Below, one piece after another: positions 17,279-25,847 of a stretch of 59,559 bases of DNA. The notes beneath the pieces are model-generated. The model saw nothing but the letters and a program-made list of their open reading frames with translations. It was not told the DNA's origin and did not search any database. The stretch comes from Cohnella baijiui (GTDB lineage Bacteria > Bacillota > Bacilli > Paenibacillales > Paenibacillaceae), in contig NZ_JAJFOW010000039.1 of the NCBI RefSeq assembly GCF_020731285.1, forward strand, positions 1-59,559. Direction: 5' to 3'. Numbering within the stretch: position 1 is the stretch's first letter; each line of letters begins with the position of its first letter. A program made the translations under genes and the position numbers.

Positions 17279-17464
17279 GATTACGTCGCTCCTAACTTTT
17301 CTCGGTGAAGTGAAATGAAGCCGTATGGCTCCATCCTACCCGATTCCCGGTCGAGCGACAAGCGGGATGCCGCGGTATTCCGTCTTTTCCGATTGTCTCA
17401 CGCGGGAGTATTGTGCTACATTCATGCTATGTATTTTCGAATGGTTGGAGCGTGAACGTTCATC

Positions 17465-18643
17465 ATGTCTTTTCAAGTTCAGCCGGCTCTGCGCATGCAG
17501 ACGCTGCCGGAGCAATTTTTTGCGACGCTCGTCGCCAAAGCGAACGCGCGCGTCGCCACGGGCCGCGACGTCATCAATCTCGGTCAGGGCAATCCCGATC
17601 TGCCCACGCCTCCGCAAATCGTCGACCGCCTGAAGATGGCCGCCGAAAATCCGCTTTATCACAAGTACCCGCCGTTCCGCGGCTTTCCCTTCTTAAAGGA
17701 AGCGGTAGCGCAACGCTACAAAGCGGATTACGGCGTCGACCTCGATCCGGCGACCGAGGTTGCGGTGCTGTTCGGCGGCAAAACCGGCCTCGTCGAGATC
17801 AGCCAATGTCTGCTGAATCCGGGCGACGTTTGTCTCGTTCCCGATCCGGGCTATCCCGACTACTGGTCGGGCGTAGCGCTATCGGGCGCGGAGATGGCAT
17901 TTATGCCGCTGCTCGCGCAAAACGGCTTTCTTCCCGACTACGCCGCCCTGCCCCCGGAGGCCGTGAAGCGCGCCAAGCTGATGTTCCTCAATTACCCGAA
18001 CAATCCGACGTCGGCCGTCGCGACCCGCTCGTTTTATGAAGAGACGGTCCGATTTGCGGAGCGCAACGGCATCGTCGTCGCGAGCGACTTTGCTTACGGC
18101 GCGATCGGCTTCGACGGGCAGCGGCCGATCAGCTTCCTGGAGACGCCCGGCGCGAAAGAGGTCGGGGTCGAATTCTACACCTTGTCCAAGTCTTACAACA
18201 TGGCCGGCTGGCGCGTCGGCTTCGCCCTCGGGAACAAGCAGGTCGTCGAGCTGCTCAATCTGATCCAGGACCATTATTACTGCAGCCTGTTCGGCGGCAT
18301 CCAGGAGGCGGCGGCCGAAGCGCTGACGGGGCCGCAGGACGCGGTCGCTTCGCTGGTGGACACCTACGAGCGTCGACGCAACGTGCTGTACGACGCCCTG
18401 GCGAGCATCGGCTGGCGGGCGCCGAAGCCGGCGGGCTCGTTTTTCTGCTGGCTGCCGGTGCCGGAAGGCTACACCTCCGTCTCGTTCGCCGACCTGCTGC
18501 TCGAGCAGGCGGACATCGTCGTCGCGCCGGGCATCGGCTTCGGCTGGAGCGGCGAAGGCTACGTGCGGCTCGGTCTGCTCGCCTCCGAAGCGCGGCTGCG
18601 CGAGACGGCGGAACGGATCGGTCGGCTGGGACTGTTCCGCTGA
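17465..18643 (+). CDS. mtnE: Pyridoxal-phosphate aminotransferase of methionine salvage
   Basis: Class I/II aminotransferase of 392 residues. MtnE converts 2-keto-4-methylthiobutyrate to methionine. The N-terminus (LPEQFFATLVAKANA) resembles B. subtilis MtnE. PLP-site residues include NYPNNPTSA, SDFAYGAIGFDG and the Schiff-base lysine in LSKSYNMAGWRVGF. The start is ATG at 17465; the ribosome-binding site is weak (GGAGCGTG upstream). The T-box leader of proB begins soon after the stop, with no clear terminator for mtnE between them. Confidence 0.88.
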   Translation: MSFQVQPALRMQTLPEQFFATLVAKANARVATGRDVINLGQGNPDLPTPPQIVDRLKMAAENPLYHKYPPFRGFPFLKEAVAQRYKADYGVDLDPATEVAVLFGGKTGLVEISQCLLNPGDVCLVPDPGYPDYWSGVALSGAEMAFMPLLAQNGFLPDYAALPPEAVKRAKLMFLNYPNNPTSAVATRSFYEETVRFAERNGIVVASDFAYGAIGFDGQRPISFLETPGAKEVGVEFYTLSKSYNMAGWRVGFALGNKQVVELLNLIQDHYYCSLFGGIQEAAAEALTGPQDAVASLVDTYERRRNVLYDALASIGWRAPKPAGSFFCWLPVPEGYTSVSFADLLLEQADIVVAPGIGFGWSGEGYVRLGLLASEARLRETAERIGRLGLFR

Positions 18644-18670
18644 GCGGACGGACGGCTGGACGCTCGTTCC

Positions 18671-18699
18671 TTTACAAGGCCTTGGACGCATGGTATTCT
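18671..18699 (+). promoter_or_regulatory. Promoter of the T-box leader
   Basis: TTTACA (18671-18676) and TATTCT (18694-18699) are separated by 17 bp, which predicts a start near 18706. That places the start just before the T-box structural elements. An alternative, TTGGAC (18682) with GATAAT (18703), has a short 15-bp spacer. Confidence 0.5.
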
Positions 18700-18705
18700 T
18701 AGGAT

Positions 18706-18985
18706 AATTCGCGTCGCCCGCCAGGCGGCGCGTTCGTTCAAAACGCGAAGACGGGAACCGAAGCGGAACCGGGCACGATCAGAGAGCGCATTCCGAGGCT
18801 GGAAGGATGCGCGCGAGCCCCTGCCTCCCCCATCCCCGAGCGGCCGGCGAAGAGCCGGACAGATCCTGCTGTTATCAGGAACCAAGCGGATGACGCGCCG
18901 GTTAGGGACCGGTCGGCATCAACGAAGGTGGTACCGCGGAAGCCAGGCTTCCGTCCTTTGACGAGGACGGGAGTCTTTTTATTTT
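18706..18985 (+). ncRNA. T-box leader, probably proline-specific
   Basis: A canonical T-box element. The conserved AAGGTGGTACCGCG lies at 18925-18938, with the UGGU tRNA-acceptor-pairing bulge at 18929-18932. It is followed by a terminator with 9-bp arms and a T-rich run (about 18949-18984). Upstream is Stem I, with an AGAGAGCGCATTCC segment and GGCTGGAAGG near its apex. On its 3' side CCT (18820-18822), followed by a purine, is the likely specifier, a proline codon. It ends 23 bp before the proB start, so uncharged proline tRNA should allow read-through into proBAC and the genes behind it. Confidence 0.93.
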
Positions 18986-19007
18986 CGACCGGTAAAGGGT
19001 GATTCTC

Positions 19008-20129
19008 TTGTTCAAACGCATCGTCGTCAAAATCGGCAGCAGCTCGCTTGCGAGCGAGGAAGGCGGCTTGATACGTGAGCGGATCCGATTCTTCGCGGAT
19101 GAGCTCGCGGCCCTGCACGCCTCGGGCCATCAGGTGCTGCTCGTCAGCTCCGGCGCCATCGCGGCCGGCTTTCGCCGGGTCGGGTACGCGTCGCGGCCGA
19201 AGCTCGTGCACGAAAAGCAAGCGGCGGCGGCCGTCGGCCAGGCGCTGCTCATGGAAGCGTACCAGGAGGCTTTCGGCGCGCACGGCATCGCCGCCGCGCA
19301 AATTTTGCTCACCCGTCCCGACTTCAGCAACCGGCAGCGGGCGCAGAACGCCCAGCTGACGATTGAGGAGCTGCTGAAGCAGCGGGCCGTCCCGATCATC
19401 AACGAGAACGACACGGTCGCCGTCGACGAGATCAAGTTCGGCGAGAACGACTCGCTCTCCGCGCTCGTCGCGAATTTGGTGAAGGCTTCCGGTCTCTATA
19501 TTTTGACCGACATCGAGGGGCTCTTTACCGCCGATCCCCGCAAGGACGCCAGAGCCCGCAAGATCGAGCGCGTCGACGTCATCTCCGAAGCGCTGTACCG
19601 GATCGCCGGCGGCGCGGGATCGGCGGTCGGGACCGGCGGCATGCGGTCGAAGATCGAAGCCGCCCGCATCGCGATGGGCGGCGGCGTCGCCACCTTCGTC
19701 GGCCGGGTAACCGAGCCCGGCGATTTGACGGCGGCCGTGGAAGGTCGGGGCAGAGGCACCTACTTCGCCTCCTCTCTCCACTCCCTGCCCGCCAAGAAAC
19801 AATGGATCGGCTTCCTGTCGGTGCCGCAGGGCCGTATCGCAGTCGATGCCGGCGCCGAAACCGCGCTCGTGAGCGGCGGGCGAAGCCTGCTGCCGGCGGG
19901 CGTCCGCGCCGCGGAAGGCGACTTCCATCCCGGCGACGTCGTCGAAGTCGTCGGCGAGGGCGGCCGGGTGATCGGCCGGGGCGTCTCGAACTACGACGCC
20001 TGGCAGATCACGGCTGTCGCCGGGCTGTCCAGCGAAGAGGCGTCGCGCCGGGTCGACGTGCCCCGCATCGAAGTCATCCACCGCGACGAGTGGGTGACGA
20101 CCTACGTACCTAAGGAGGCTGAGTTGTGA
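19008..20129 (+). CDS. proB: Glutamate 5-kinase
   Basis: First step of proline synthesis: ATP-dependent phosphorylation of glutamate. The amino-acid-kinase domain shows VVKIGSSSL, LVSSGAIAAG, INENDTVAVDE, FGENDSLSA and GTGGMRSKIEAA. A C-terminal PUA domain spans roughly the last 85 residues. The start is TTG at 19008 with AAAGGGTG upstream, giving the usual FKRIVVKIGSS N-terminus; an in-frame GTG at 18999 overlaps the ribosome-binding site. It is the first gene behind the T-box leader. Confidence 0.95.
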   Translation: MFKRIVVKIGSSSLASEEGGLIRERIRFFADELAALHASGHQVLLVSSGAIAAGFRRVGYASRPKLVHEKQAAAAVGQALLMEAYQEAFGAHGIAAAQILLTRPDFSNRQRAQNAQLTIEELLKQRAVPIINENDTVAVDEIKFGENDSLSALVANLVKASGLYILTDIEGLFTADPRKDARARKIERVDVISEALYRIAGGAGSAVGTGGMRSKIEAARIAMGGGVATFVGRVTEPGDLTAAVEGRGRGTYFASSLHSLPAKKQWIGFLSVPQGRIAVDAGAETALVSGGRSLLPAGVRAAEGDFHPGDVVEVVGEGGRVIGRGVSNYDAWQITAVAGLSSEEASRRVDVPRIEVIHRDEWVTTYVPKEAEL

Positions 20130-21376
20130 TGAGCGAAGTAAGAACGAAAGCGGCGCTGGCGCGCGAAGCGGCCGCCGCGATGAGCCGCCTGTCGACGGCG
20201 GATAAAGACGAGGCCCTGCTCCGAATGGCGGACGCGCTGGTCGCGGACCTGGACGCCATCATCGCGGCGAACGAGCTGGATTTGTCCAGAGGCCGCGCGA
20301 ACGGCACGTCCGAGTCGCTGCTGGATCGGCTCAAGCTGACGCCTGCGCGCATCGAAGGAATCGCACAGGGACTGCGGGAGGTCGTGGCGCTGCCCGATCC
20401 GATCGGCGACGTCCTCGAGCGGTTCGACCGGCCGAACGGCCTCCATATCGAGAAGCGGCGCGTGCCGATCGGGGTCATTGGCATGATCTACGAAGCGCGC
20501 CCGAACGTCACGGTCGACGCCGCAGGCCTTTGCCTGAAGACCGGCAACGCGGTCGTCCTGCGCGGCGGTTCCGCGGCGCTCGAGTCGAACCGGCGCATCG
20601 TCGAGACGCTGCGCGATACGCTGCGCCGCACCGCGATGCCGGCCGAAGCGCTGCAGCTCATCGAGGACGCAGATCGTGCCTCGGTCGACGAGATGCTCAA
20701 GCTGAACGGCCTGCTCGACGTCATCATTCCGCGCGGCGGCGCCTCCCTCATCCGTAACGTCGTCATGAACGCGACCGTCCCGGTCATTGAGACGGGAGCC
20801 GGAATTTGCCATACTTATGTGGACGAAAGCGCTGACCCCGCCATGGCCGAGGCCATTGCCGTCAACGCGAAGGTCCAGCGTCCGTCCGTCTGCAACGCGA
20901 TGGAGACGCTGCTCGTGCACGCAGCCTTCGCGAAGCGCCATCTAGCCGCGCTGGCCGATCGCTTCCGCGAGCGGAACGTCGAGCTTCGCGGATGCGCCCG
21001 CACGCGCGATCTGGTCGGCTGGGCGAAGCCCGCCACCGACGATGACTACGCGACGGAGTATAGCGACTATATTTTGAACGTCCGCGTCGTGGACGGCCTG
21101 GACGAGGCGCTCGCCCACATCCGCCGCTTCGGCACGATGCATTCCGAATGCATCGTCACGGCGGATGATGCGAACGCGGAGCGGTTCCTGCAGGAAGTCG
21201 ACGCCGCCGCCGTCTATCACAACGCCTCGACCCGCTTTACCGACGGCTTCGAATTCGGCTTCGGCGCGGAGATCGGCATCAGCACCCAGAAGCTTCACGC
21301 CCGCGGACCGATGGGACTGCCGGCGCTGACGTCCACCAAATACCGGGTGACCGGCAACGGCCAAATCCGGCAATAG
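20129..21376 (+). CDS. proA: Gamma-glutamyl phosphate reductase
   Basis: NADPH-dependent reduction of gamma-glutamyl phosphate to the semialdehyde, second step of proline synthesis. About 415 residues, normal for the family. Recognisable segments are GMIYEARPNVTVDAAGLCLK, LRGGSAALESN, the active-site Cys in RPSVCNAMETLLVH and GFGAEIGISTQKLHARGPMG. AAGGAGG lies upstream; the ATG at 20129 shares its A with the proB stop. A GTG at 20126 is also possible. Confidence 0.96.
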   Translation: MSEVRTKAALAREAAAAMSRLSTADKDEALLRMADALVADLDAIIAANELDLSRGRANGTSESLLDRLKLTPARIEGIAQGLREVVALPDPIGDVLERFDRPNGLHIEKRRVPIGVIGMIYEARPNVTVDAAGLCLKTGNAVVLRGGSAALESNRRIVETLRDTLRRTAMPAEALQLIEDADRASVDEMLKLNGLLDVIIPRGGASLIRNVVMNATVPVIETGAGICHTYVDESADPAMAEAIAVNAKVQRPSVCNAMETLLVHAAFAKRHLAALADRFRERNVELRGCARTRDLVGWAKPATDDDYATEYSDYILNVRVVDGLDEALAHIRRFGTMHSECIVTADDANAERFLQEVDAAAVYHNASTRFTDGFEFGFGAEIGISTQKLHARGPMGLPALTSTKYRVTGNGQIRQ

Positions 21377-21389
21377 GAGCGTGATACGC

Positions 21390-22271
21390 ATGTCATCCAA
21401 CGCAACAAACCCTATTTCCGCGCTTCCGAGCGTGAACATCGTCTTCTACGGCGCCGGCGCGATGGCGGAAGCCATCCTGCGCGGGCTGGTCGAAAAAGAA
21501 GTCGCCACCCCGTCCCGCATCACCGTCCTGAACCGCAGCAACGCGGAGCGTCTCGCCGAGCTGCGGGAGCGCTACGGCATCGCTTCGGCCTCGGACGACG
21601 CCGACCGCGAGGCGGCGCTCGCCAAAGCCGACGTGATCGTCCTCGCGATGAAGCCGAAGGATGCGGCGACCGCCCTCGCCGCCTTGAAGCCGACGCTGCG
21701 TCGCGAGCAGCTGCTCGTGTCGCTCATCGCGGGCTTGTCGATCGAAACGATGCGGCAACTGACCGACGCCGGGCAGCCGATCGTCCGCACGATGCCGAAC
21801 ACGTCGAGCACGATCGGACTCGGCGCGACCGGCATCAGCTTCTCGGATGCCGTGACGACGTCCGGACGCCAGCTGGCGCAGATGATGTTCGACGCGATCG
21901 GCATGACGACGATCGTCGAGGAGCGGCTGCTGGAGAGCGTGACCGCGGTATCCGGCAGCGGGCCCGCCTACATCTATTATATGATGGAGGCGATGGTGGC
22001 GGCGGGCGTGGCGCAGGGCCTCGCGCCCGAAGCTGCGCTCGAGCTGACCGTGCAGACGGTGCGCGGCGCGGCCGAGATGGTGCGCCAAACGGGCGAAGCG
22101 CCCGCCGAGCTGCGCCGCAAGGTGACGTCGCCGAACGGCTCGACCCAGGCCGCCATCGAGACGCTGCAGCGTCACGACTTCCACGGCGCCGTCCGCCAAG
22201 CGATGGACCGCTGCGCGGCGCGCGCCGCCGAGATGGGCCAAGCGATCGCGGACGAAGCGCTTGCGCGCTAA
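21390..22271 (+). CDS. proC: Pyrroline-5-carboxylate reductase
   Basis: Final step of proline synthesis, reducing P5C with NAD(P)H. The Rossmann start is FYGAGAMAEAI, and the family signature SGSGPAYIYYMMEAM and C-terminal KVTSPNGSTQAAIETL are present. AGGAG ten bases upstream supports the ATG at 21390. It closes a complete proBAC set. Only 26 bp separate it from mtnW, with no terminator or promoter evident. Confidence 0.95.
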   Translation: MSSNATNPISALPSVNIVFYGAGAMAEAILRGLVEKEVATPSRITVLNRSNAERLAELRERYGIASASDDADREAALAKADVIVLAMKPKDAATALAALKPTLRREQLLVSLIAGLSIETMRQLTDAGQPIVRTMPNTSSTIGLGATGISFSDAVTTSGRQLAQMMFDAIGMTTIVEERLLESVTAVSGSGPAYIYYMMEAMVAAGVAQGLAPEAALELTVQTVRGAAEMVRQTGEAPAELRRKVTSPNGSTQAAIETLQRHDFHGAVRQAMDRCAARAAEMGQAIADEALAR

Positions 22272-22297
22272 CGAATCACGAGAAAGAAGGGTTTTCC

Positions 22298-23527
22298 ATG
22301 CGTCATTCCATGAGTACGGCTACTTACCGGTTGTATGACGATAAAGCGGACTTTCGCAAAAAAGCCGAAGGCATCGCCGTCGGCCTGACGGTCGGCAGTT
22401 GGACCGAGCTGCCCGAAGTCGCCAAGCAAAAGATGGAGAAGCACCTCGGCCAGGTCGTCTCCGTCGAAGCGTTTGAGCCCGAAAATGCGGCGGCCGGGGA
22501 ACGGTACGCGGACATTACGATCGCTTACCCGGACGCCAACTTCAGCCGGGACCTGCCCGCTCTGCTCGTCACGGCGTTCGGCAAGCTGTCGATGGACGGC
22601 CGGATCAAGCTGCTCGACCTGCAGCCGTCCGCCGAATTTCTGCAGGCGTTCCCTGGCCCGAAGTTCGGCATCGCGGGCGTGCGCGAACGCCTCGGCGTAC
22701 AGGACAGGCCCCTCTTGATGAGCATCTTCAAGTCGGTCATCGGCTACGACCTGTACGGCCTGCGCGAACAGTTCCTTCAGCAGGCGCTGGGCGGCGTCGA
22801 TCTGATCAAGGACGACGAGATTCTGTTCGAGAACCCGCTCACGCCGCTCGAACGCCGGGTGGAGACGTGCATCGGCGCGGCCCGGGAAGCCGAGAAAACG
22901 ACGGGCCAGAAACTCATCTATTTCACCAACCTGACCGGACCGACGTCGCAGCTGCGCGCGAACGCCCGCCGCGCGATCGACGCCGGCGCGAACGGCCTTC
23001 TGTTCAACGTGCTGGCCTACGGCTACGACGCGCTCGCCGAGCTGGCCGCCGATCCTGCGATCGACGTGCCGATCGCGGCGCATCCGGCGATGGCCGGCGC
23101 CTTTTACCCGTCGCCGCACCACGGCATCGCCGCGCCGCTTTTGCTCGGCAAGCTGATGCGCATCGCAGGCGCGGACCTCGCGCTGTTCCCGTCGCCGTAC
23201 GGCTCCGTCGTCATGCCGAAAGCCGAAAACCTCGCCGTCCAGGACGCGCTGGTGAACGGCAAGCTGCCGCAAGCCGCCGCCTTCCCCGTCCCGTCCGCCG
23301 GCATCCATCCGGGGCTCGTGCCGCTCATCCTGCGCGATTTCGGACGCGACGTCGTCGTCAACGCCGGAGGCGGCGTGCACGGCCACCCGCTCGGCGCCGC
23401 CGCGGGCGGACGGGCCTTCCGCCAGGCGATCGACGCGGTAACGTCCGGCATCAACCTGGAGCAAGCCGCCGCCGATCACGAAGAACTTCAAATCGCCATC
23501 GAGCGCTGGGGGATCCTACAACCATGA
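22298..23527 (+). CDS. mtnW: 2,3-diketo-5-methylthiopentyl-1-phosphate enolase (RuBisCO-like)
   Basis: RuBisCO-like protein of methionine salvage that enolises 2,3-diketo-5-methylthiopentyl-1-phosphate. The 409-residue length is right. The magnesium/carbamate motif GGVDLIKDDE is present, along with GPTSQLRANARRAIDAGANG, AHPAMAGAFY and NAGGGVHGHPLG, which correspond to the RuBisCO fold. AGAAGG precedes the ATG. It overlaps mtnX by 4 bp and apparently belongs to the T-box-led pro operon. Confidence 0.95.
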   Translation: MRHSMSTATYRLYDDKADFRKKAEGIAVGLTVGSWTELPEVAKQKMEKHLGQVVSVEAFEPENAAAGERYADITIAYPDANFSRDLPALLVTAFGKLSMDGRIKLLDLQPSAEFLQAFPGPKFGIAGVRERLGVQDRPLLMSIFKSVIGYDLYGLREQFLQQALGGVDLIKDDEILFENPLTPLERRVETCIGAAREAEKTTGQKLIYFTNLTGPTSQLRANARRAIDAGANGLLFNVLAYGYDALAELAADPAIDVPIAAHPAMAGAFYPSPHHGIAAPLLLGKLMRIAGADLALFPSPYGSVVMPKAENLAVQDALVNGKLPQAAAFPVPSAGIHPGLVPLILRDFGRDVVVNAGGGVHGHPLGAAAGGRAFRQAIDAVTSGINLEQAAADHEELQIAIERWGILQP

Positions 23528-24201
23528 CCGCTACCTTTGAACGCCCGCCCGTCCTGTTCTGCGACTTCGACGGCACGATCACGCTCAGCGACAACATCGT
23601 CGCCGCGATGAAGCACTTCAACCCGCCCGGCTGGGAACCGATCGTCGCCGACATCGTCGCGCTGAAAAAGTCGGTCCGCCAAGGGGTCGGCGAGATGTTC
23701 GCCCTCTTCCCCTCGTCCATGCGTCAAGAAGTGACGGACTACATTCTAAACACGGCCGGCATCCGCCCGGGCTTTCCCGAGCTGCTAGCCTGGTGCAAGG
23801 ACAACGGCGTGGAATTTTACGTGACGAGCGGCGGCATCGACTTTTTCGTCTATCCGCTGCTCGCGCCGTTCGGCATTCCGGCCGACCATATTTTCTGCAA
23901 CGGCAGCGACTTCGAAGGCGAGCGCATCCGGATTACCTGGCCGCATGCCTGCGACGACCAGTGCGACAACGACTGCGGCATGTGCAAGACGGCGGTTATC
24001 CGCCGCTTTCCGCAGGACCGGTTCACGCGCATCCTGATCGGGGACAGCATCACGGACTTCGCCGGAGCGAAGCTCGTCGACCTCGTCTTCTCCCGCTCGC
24101 ATCTGACCGAGCGCTGCCGGGAGCTGGGCTTGCCGCACATTCCGTTCGAGACGTTCCACGACGTCGTCCGACATTTATCGCAAGGAGACTGGAAACGATG
24201 A
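23524..24201 (+). CDS. mtnX: 2-hydroxy-3-keto-5-methylthiopentenyl-1-phosphate phosphatase
   Basis: HAD-superfamily phosphatase acting after MtnW. The nucleophile motif CDFDGTIT (13-20), the threonine/serine motif VTSGGID and the acidic GDSITDFAGAK motif are present. A Cys-rich loop (CDDQCDNDCGMCK) is characteristic of MtnX-like proteins. The start ATG overlaps the mtnW stop; the longer frame reaching back into mtnW is a shadow. It has 225 residues. Confidence 0.93.
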   Translation: MTATFERPPVLFCDFDGTITLSDNIVAAMKHFNPPGWEPIVADIVALKKSVRQGVGEMFALFPSSMRQEVTDYILNTAGIRPGFPELLAWCKDNGVEFYVTSGGIDFFVYPLLAPFGIPADHIFCNGSDFEGERIRITWPHACDDQCDNDCGMCKTAVIRRFPQDRFTRILIGDSITDFAGAKLVDLVFSRSHLTERCRELGLPHIPFETFHDVVRHLSQGDWKR

Positions 24202-24836
24202 CCACGATATGGCTGGAAGAAAAGCAGCGCGCATACCGCGAGCTGAGCGACGTCAAAGCCGACTTCGCCGCGCGGGGCTGGTTCCCCGGCACGAGCGGCA
24301 ATCTGTCGATGCGGGTCGGCGACTACGCGCCCGAATCGTTCGCCTTCGCCGTAACGGCGAGCGGCAAGGACAAAGCCGCGTCCACGCCGGAGGACTTCCT
24401 CCTGGTCGATCAGACGGGCCAGCCGATCGAAGCGACGAAGCTGAAGCCGTCCGCCGAGACGCTGATCCACTGCGAGATTTATCGTCAAACCGGCTGCGGC
24501 GCCATTTTCCACATTCACTCCGTCTTCAACAGCATCGTGTCCGAGCTGTTCTGGGAACGGCGCTCCGTCCCGGTCGAGGGCGTCGAGTTGATCAAGGCAT
24601 TCAACATCTGGGACGAAGAAGCCGTCATCGACGTGCCGATCGTCTCGAATTTCGCCGACATCCCGCGGATCGTCCCCGAAGTGACCGAGCGGCTGGACAA
24701 GCGCATCCCCGGCATTCTGCTGCGCAAACACGGCATTTACGCCTGGGGCCGCGACGCTTTCGAAGCGCGCAAGCATCTTGAGGCGTTCGAGTTTCTGTTC
24801 GAGTACGTCTACCGCATGCAGCTGCTGAAGCGCTGA
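24198..24836 (+). CDS. mtnB: Methylthioribulose-1-phosphate dehydratase
   Basis: Class II aldolase-fold zinc enzyme that dehydrates methylthioribulose-1-phosphate, the step before MtnW. It has 212 residues with WFPGTSGNLSMR, zinc ligands His105 and His107 in FHIHS, His178 in LLRKHGIY, and LKPSAETLIHCEIYR. It overlaps mtnX by ATGA and ends the operon. mtnA, mtnK and mtnD are not in the window, so the pathway is completed elsewhere. Confidence 0.95.
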   Translation: MTTIWLEEKQRAYRELSDVKADFAARGWFPGTSGNLSMRVGDYAPESFAFAVTASGKDKAASTPEDFLLVDQTGQPIEATKLKPSAETLIHCEIYRQTGCGAIFHIHSVFNSIVSELFWERRSVPVEGVELIKAFNIWDEEAVIDVPIVSNFADIPRIVPEVTERLDKRIPGILLRKHGIYAWGRDAFEARKHLEAFEFLFEYVYRMQLLKR

Positions 24837-24935
24837 TGGCGGCGCAGCAAGTCAAATTCGATGCCCTCCCGGACATCGGACGGCAGCGTTAGGAACTTGT
24901 AGTTCCCTATTTGATCCTGTCGCATTCGCAAGAAC

Positions 24936-24963
24936 AAAAAAGCCGCCCGCCGGGCGGCTTTTG
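24936..24963. terminator. Bidirectional terminator between mtnB and the DUF2500-like gene
   Basis: A GCCGCCC/GGGCGGC stem with a 3-nt loop, flanked by six A on the left and four T on the right. It can serve both the pro-mtn operon (plus) and the convergent gene ending at 24995 (minus, stronger T-run). Confidence 0.8.
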
Positions 24964-24994
24964 GCATCTCATCCGATGTCGGCGGTTAGCTGGG

Positions 24995-25405
24995 CTACCC
25001 CCTGCTGACGCGCCGCAGCCCGCCGGCGGGCTGGCGTTCGAATCCTTTGTACCGGGTCCCCTGGTAATTGAGGTGCCCGTAGTCTCCTTCCGCGAGCTGG
25101 CCGTACTCTTTCCCGCTCACCTTGAACTCCAGTCGGTTGCCGCTTTCCACTTCGAACGTGGCATAGTAGATCGTGTCCGAATGATGGTGCGACATGCCGT
25201 CGTCGTGATGATGGTGAAATCGTACCTGCGTTCGCTTGCTCACGATCCGCGAAGGGACGGACCGCTGCGGCTCCTTGTTGTTGCGCCTCCATTCTCCGGC
25301 GCCTCGCGCGGCGCCGAATAGAATGATGCCGAGCACCACGACGAACAGAATCGGCAAGAGCACCTGCATCTCCTCGAAAATGTCCATACCGTTCTCGACT
25401 CCCAT
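24995..25405 (-). CDS. DUF2500-like membrane-anchored protein
   Basis: A 136-residue protein with one N-terminal membrane segment (about 15-31, VLLPILFVVVLGIILFGAA) followed by a soluble domain. That domain has VSKRTQVRF, a His-rich stretch (HHHHDDGMSHHH), YYATFEVESGNRLEFKVSG and LNYQGTRYKGFER. These match DUF2500 (YhbJ-like) proteins of unknown function. The start may instead be the internal Met at 25387. The His-rich loop suggests metal contact but proves nothing. Confidence 0.75.
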   Translation of the reverse strand: MGVENGMDIFEEMQVLLPILFVVVLGIILFGAARGAGEWRRNNKEPQRSVPSRIVSKRTQVRFHHHHDDGMSHHHSDTIYYATFEVESGNRLEFKVSGKEYGQLAEGDYGHLNYQGTRYKGFERQPAGGLRRVSRG

Positions 25406-25570
25406 CCGGCTCCCGGTATCGATCTAGTCGCCTATTCCTATATGTACGCGCCTATCCGCCAAAAATTCTGGGTTGCTCGTCATGCCCCCGCCGCGCCCCC
25501 GAATAAACGCATCTCGACGCAAGAACGAGGCACCATGGAACGGCCACTCGTAGCCTTCATCGTGTCGATC

Positions 25571-25695
25571 TATTCGATTTTTCGCATTCAAAAGGCCCCA
25601 AAACCGCCAAAAGGCTTAAATGAATTCGATTTTTCATGCTCATGATACGATTTTATGAAACCATGACCGGCTTCTGTATGAATTTTCGAATTCAT
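25571..25695 (+). repeat. Second cluster of hairpin repeats
   Basis: TTCGATTTTTCG at 25573 and a variant TTCGATTTTTCA at 25625 are spaced 52 bp, the same period as the 9.6 kb cluster. A third related unit is the perfect inverted repeat ATGAATT-TTCG-AATTCAT (25678-25695). The cluster lies in the 702-bp gene-free stretch 25406-26107. Apart from this, the duplication at 25848-26071 and its terminator, nothing else was seen there. Confidence 0.7.
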
Positions 25696-25847
25696 TTCTT
25701 CAAACGCGATCCTCTTTGCAAAACGTCCCCTTCAACCCATTCCCCCTTGCAAATCGGCTGCTATCGCACACAACAGCTCGTCACGGCGCCGCCCCTCTCC
25801 TCCTTCCATTCAGAGGATGGCCGACCACCCGCTTCGGAACGTCCGCT

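Noticed and set aside
17279..17464. Possible SAM (S-box) riboswitch before mtnE or mtnU
   Set aside because: The 186-bp spacer lacks the conserved S-box stem sequences and has no terminator-antiterminator pair.
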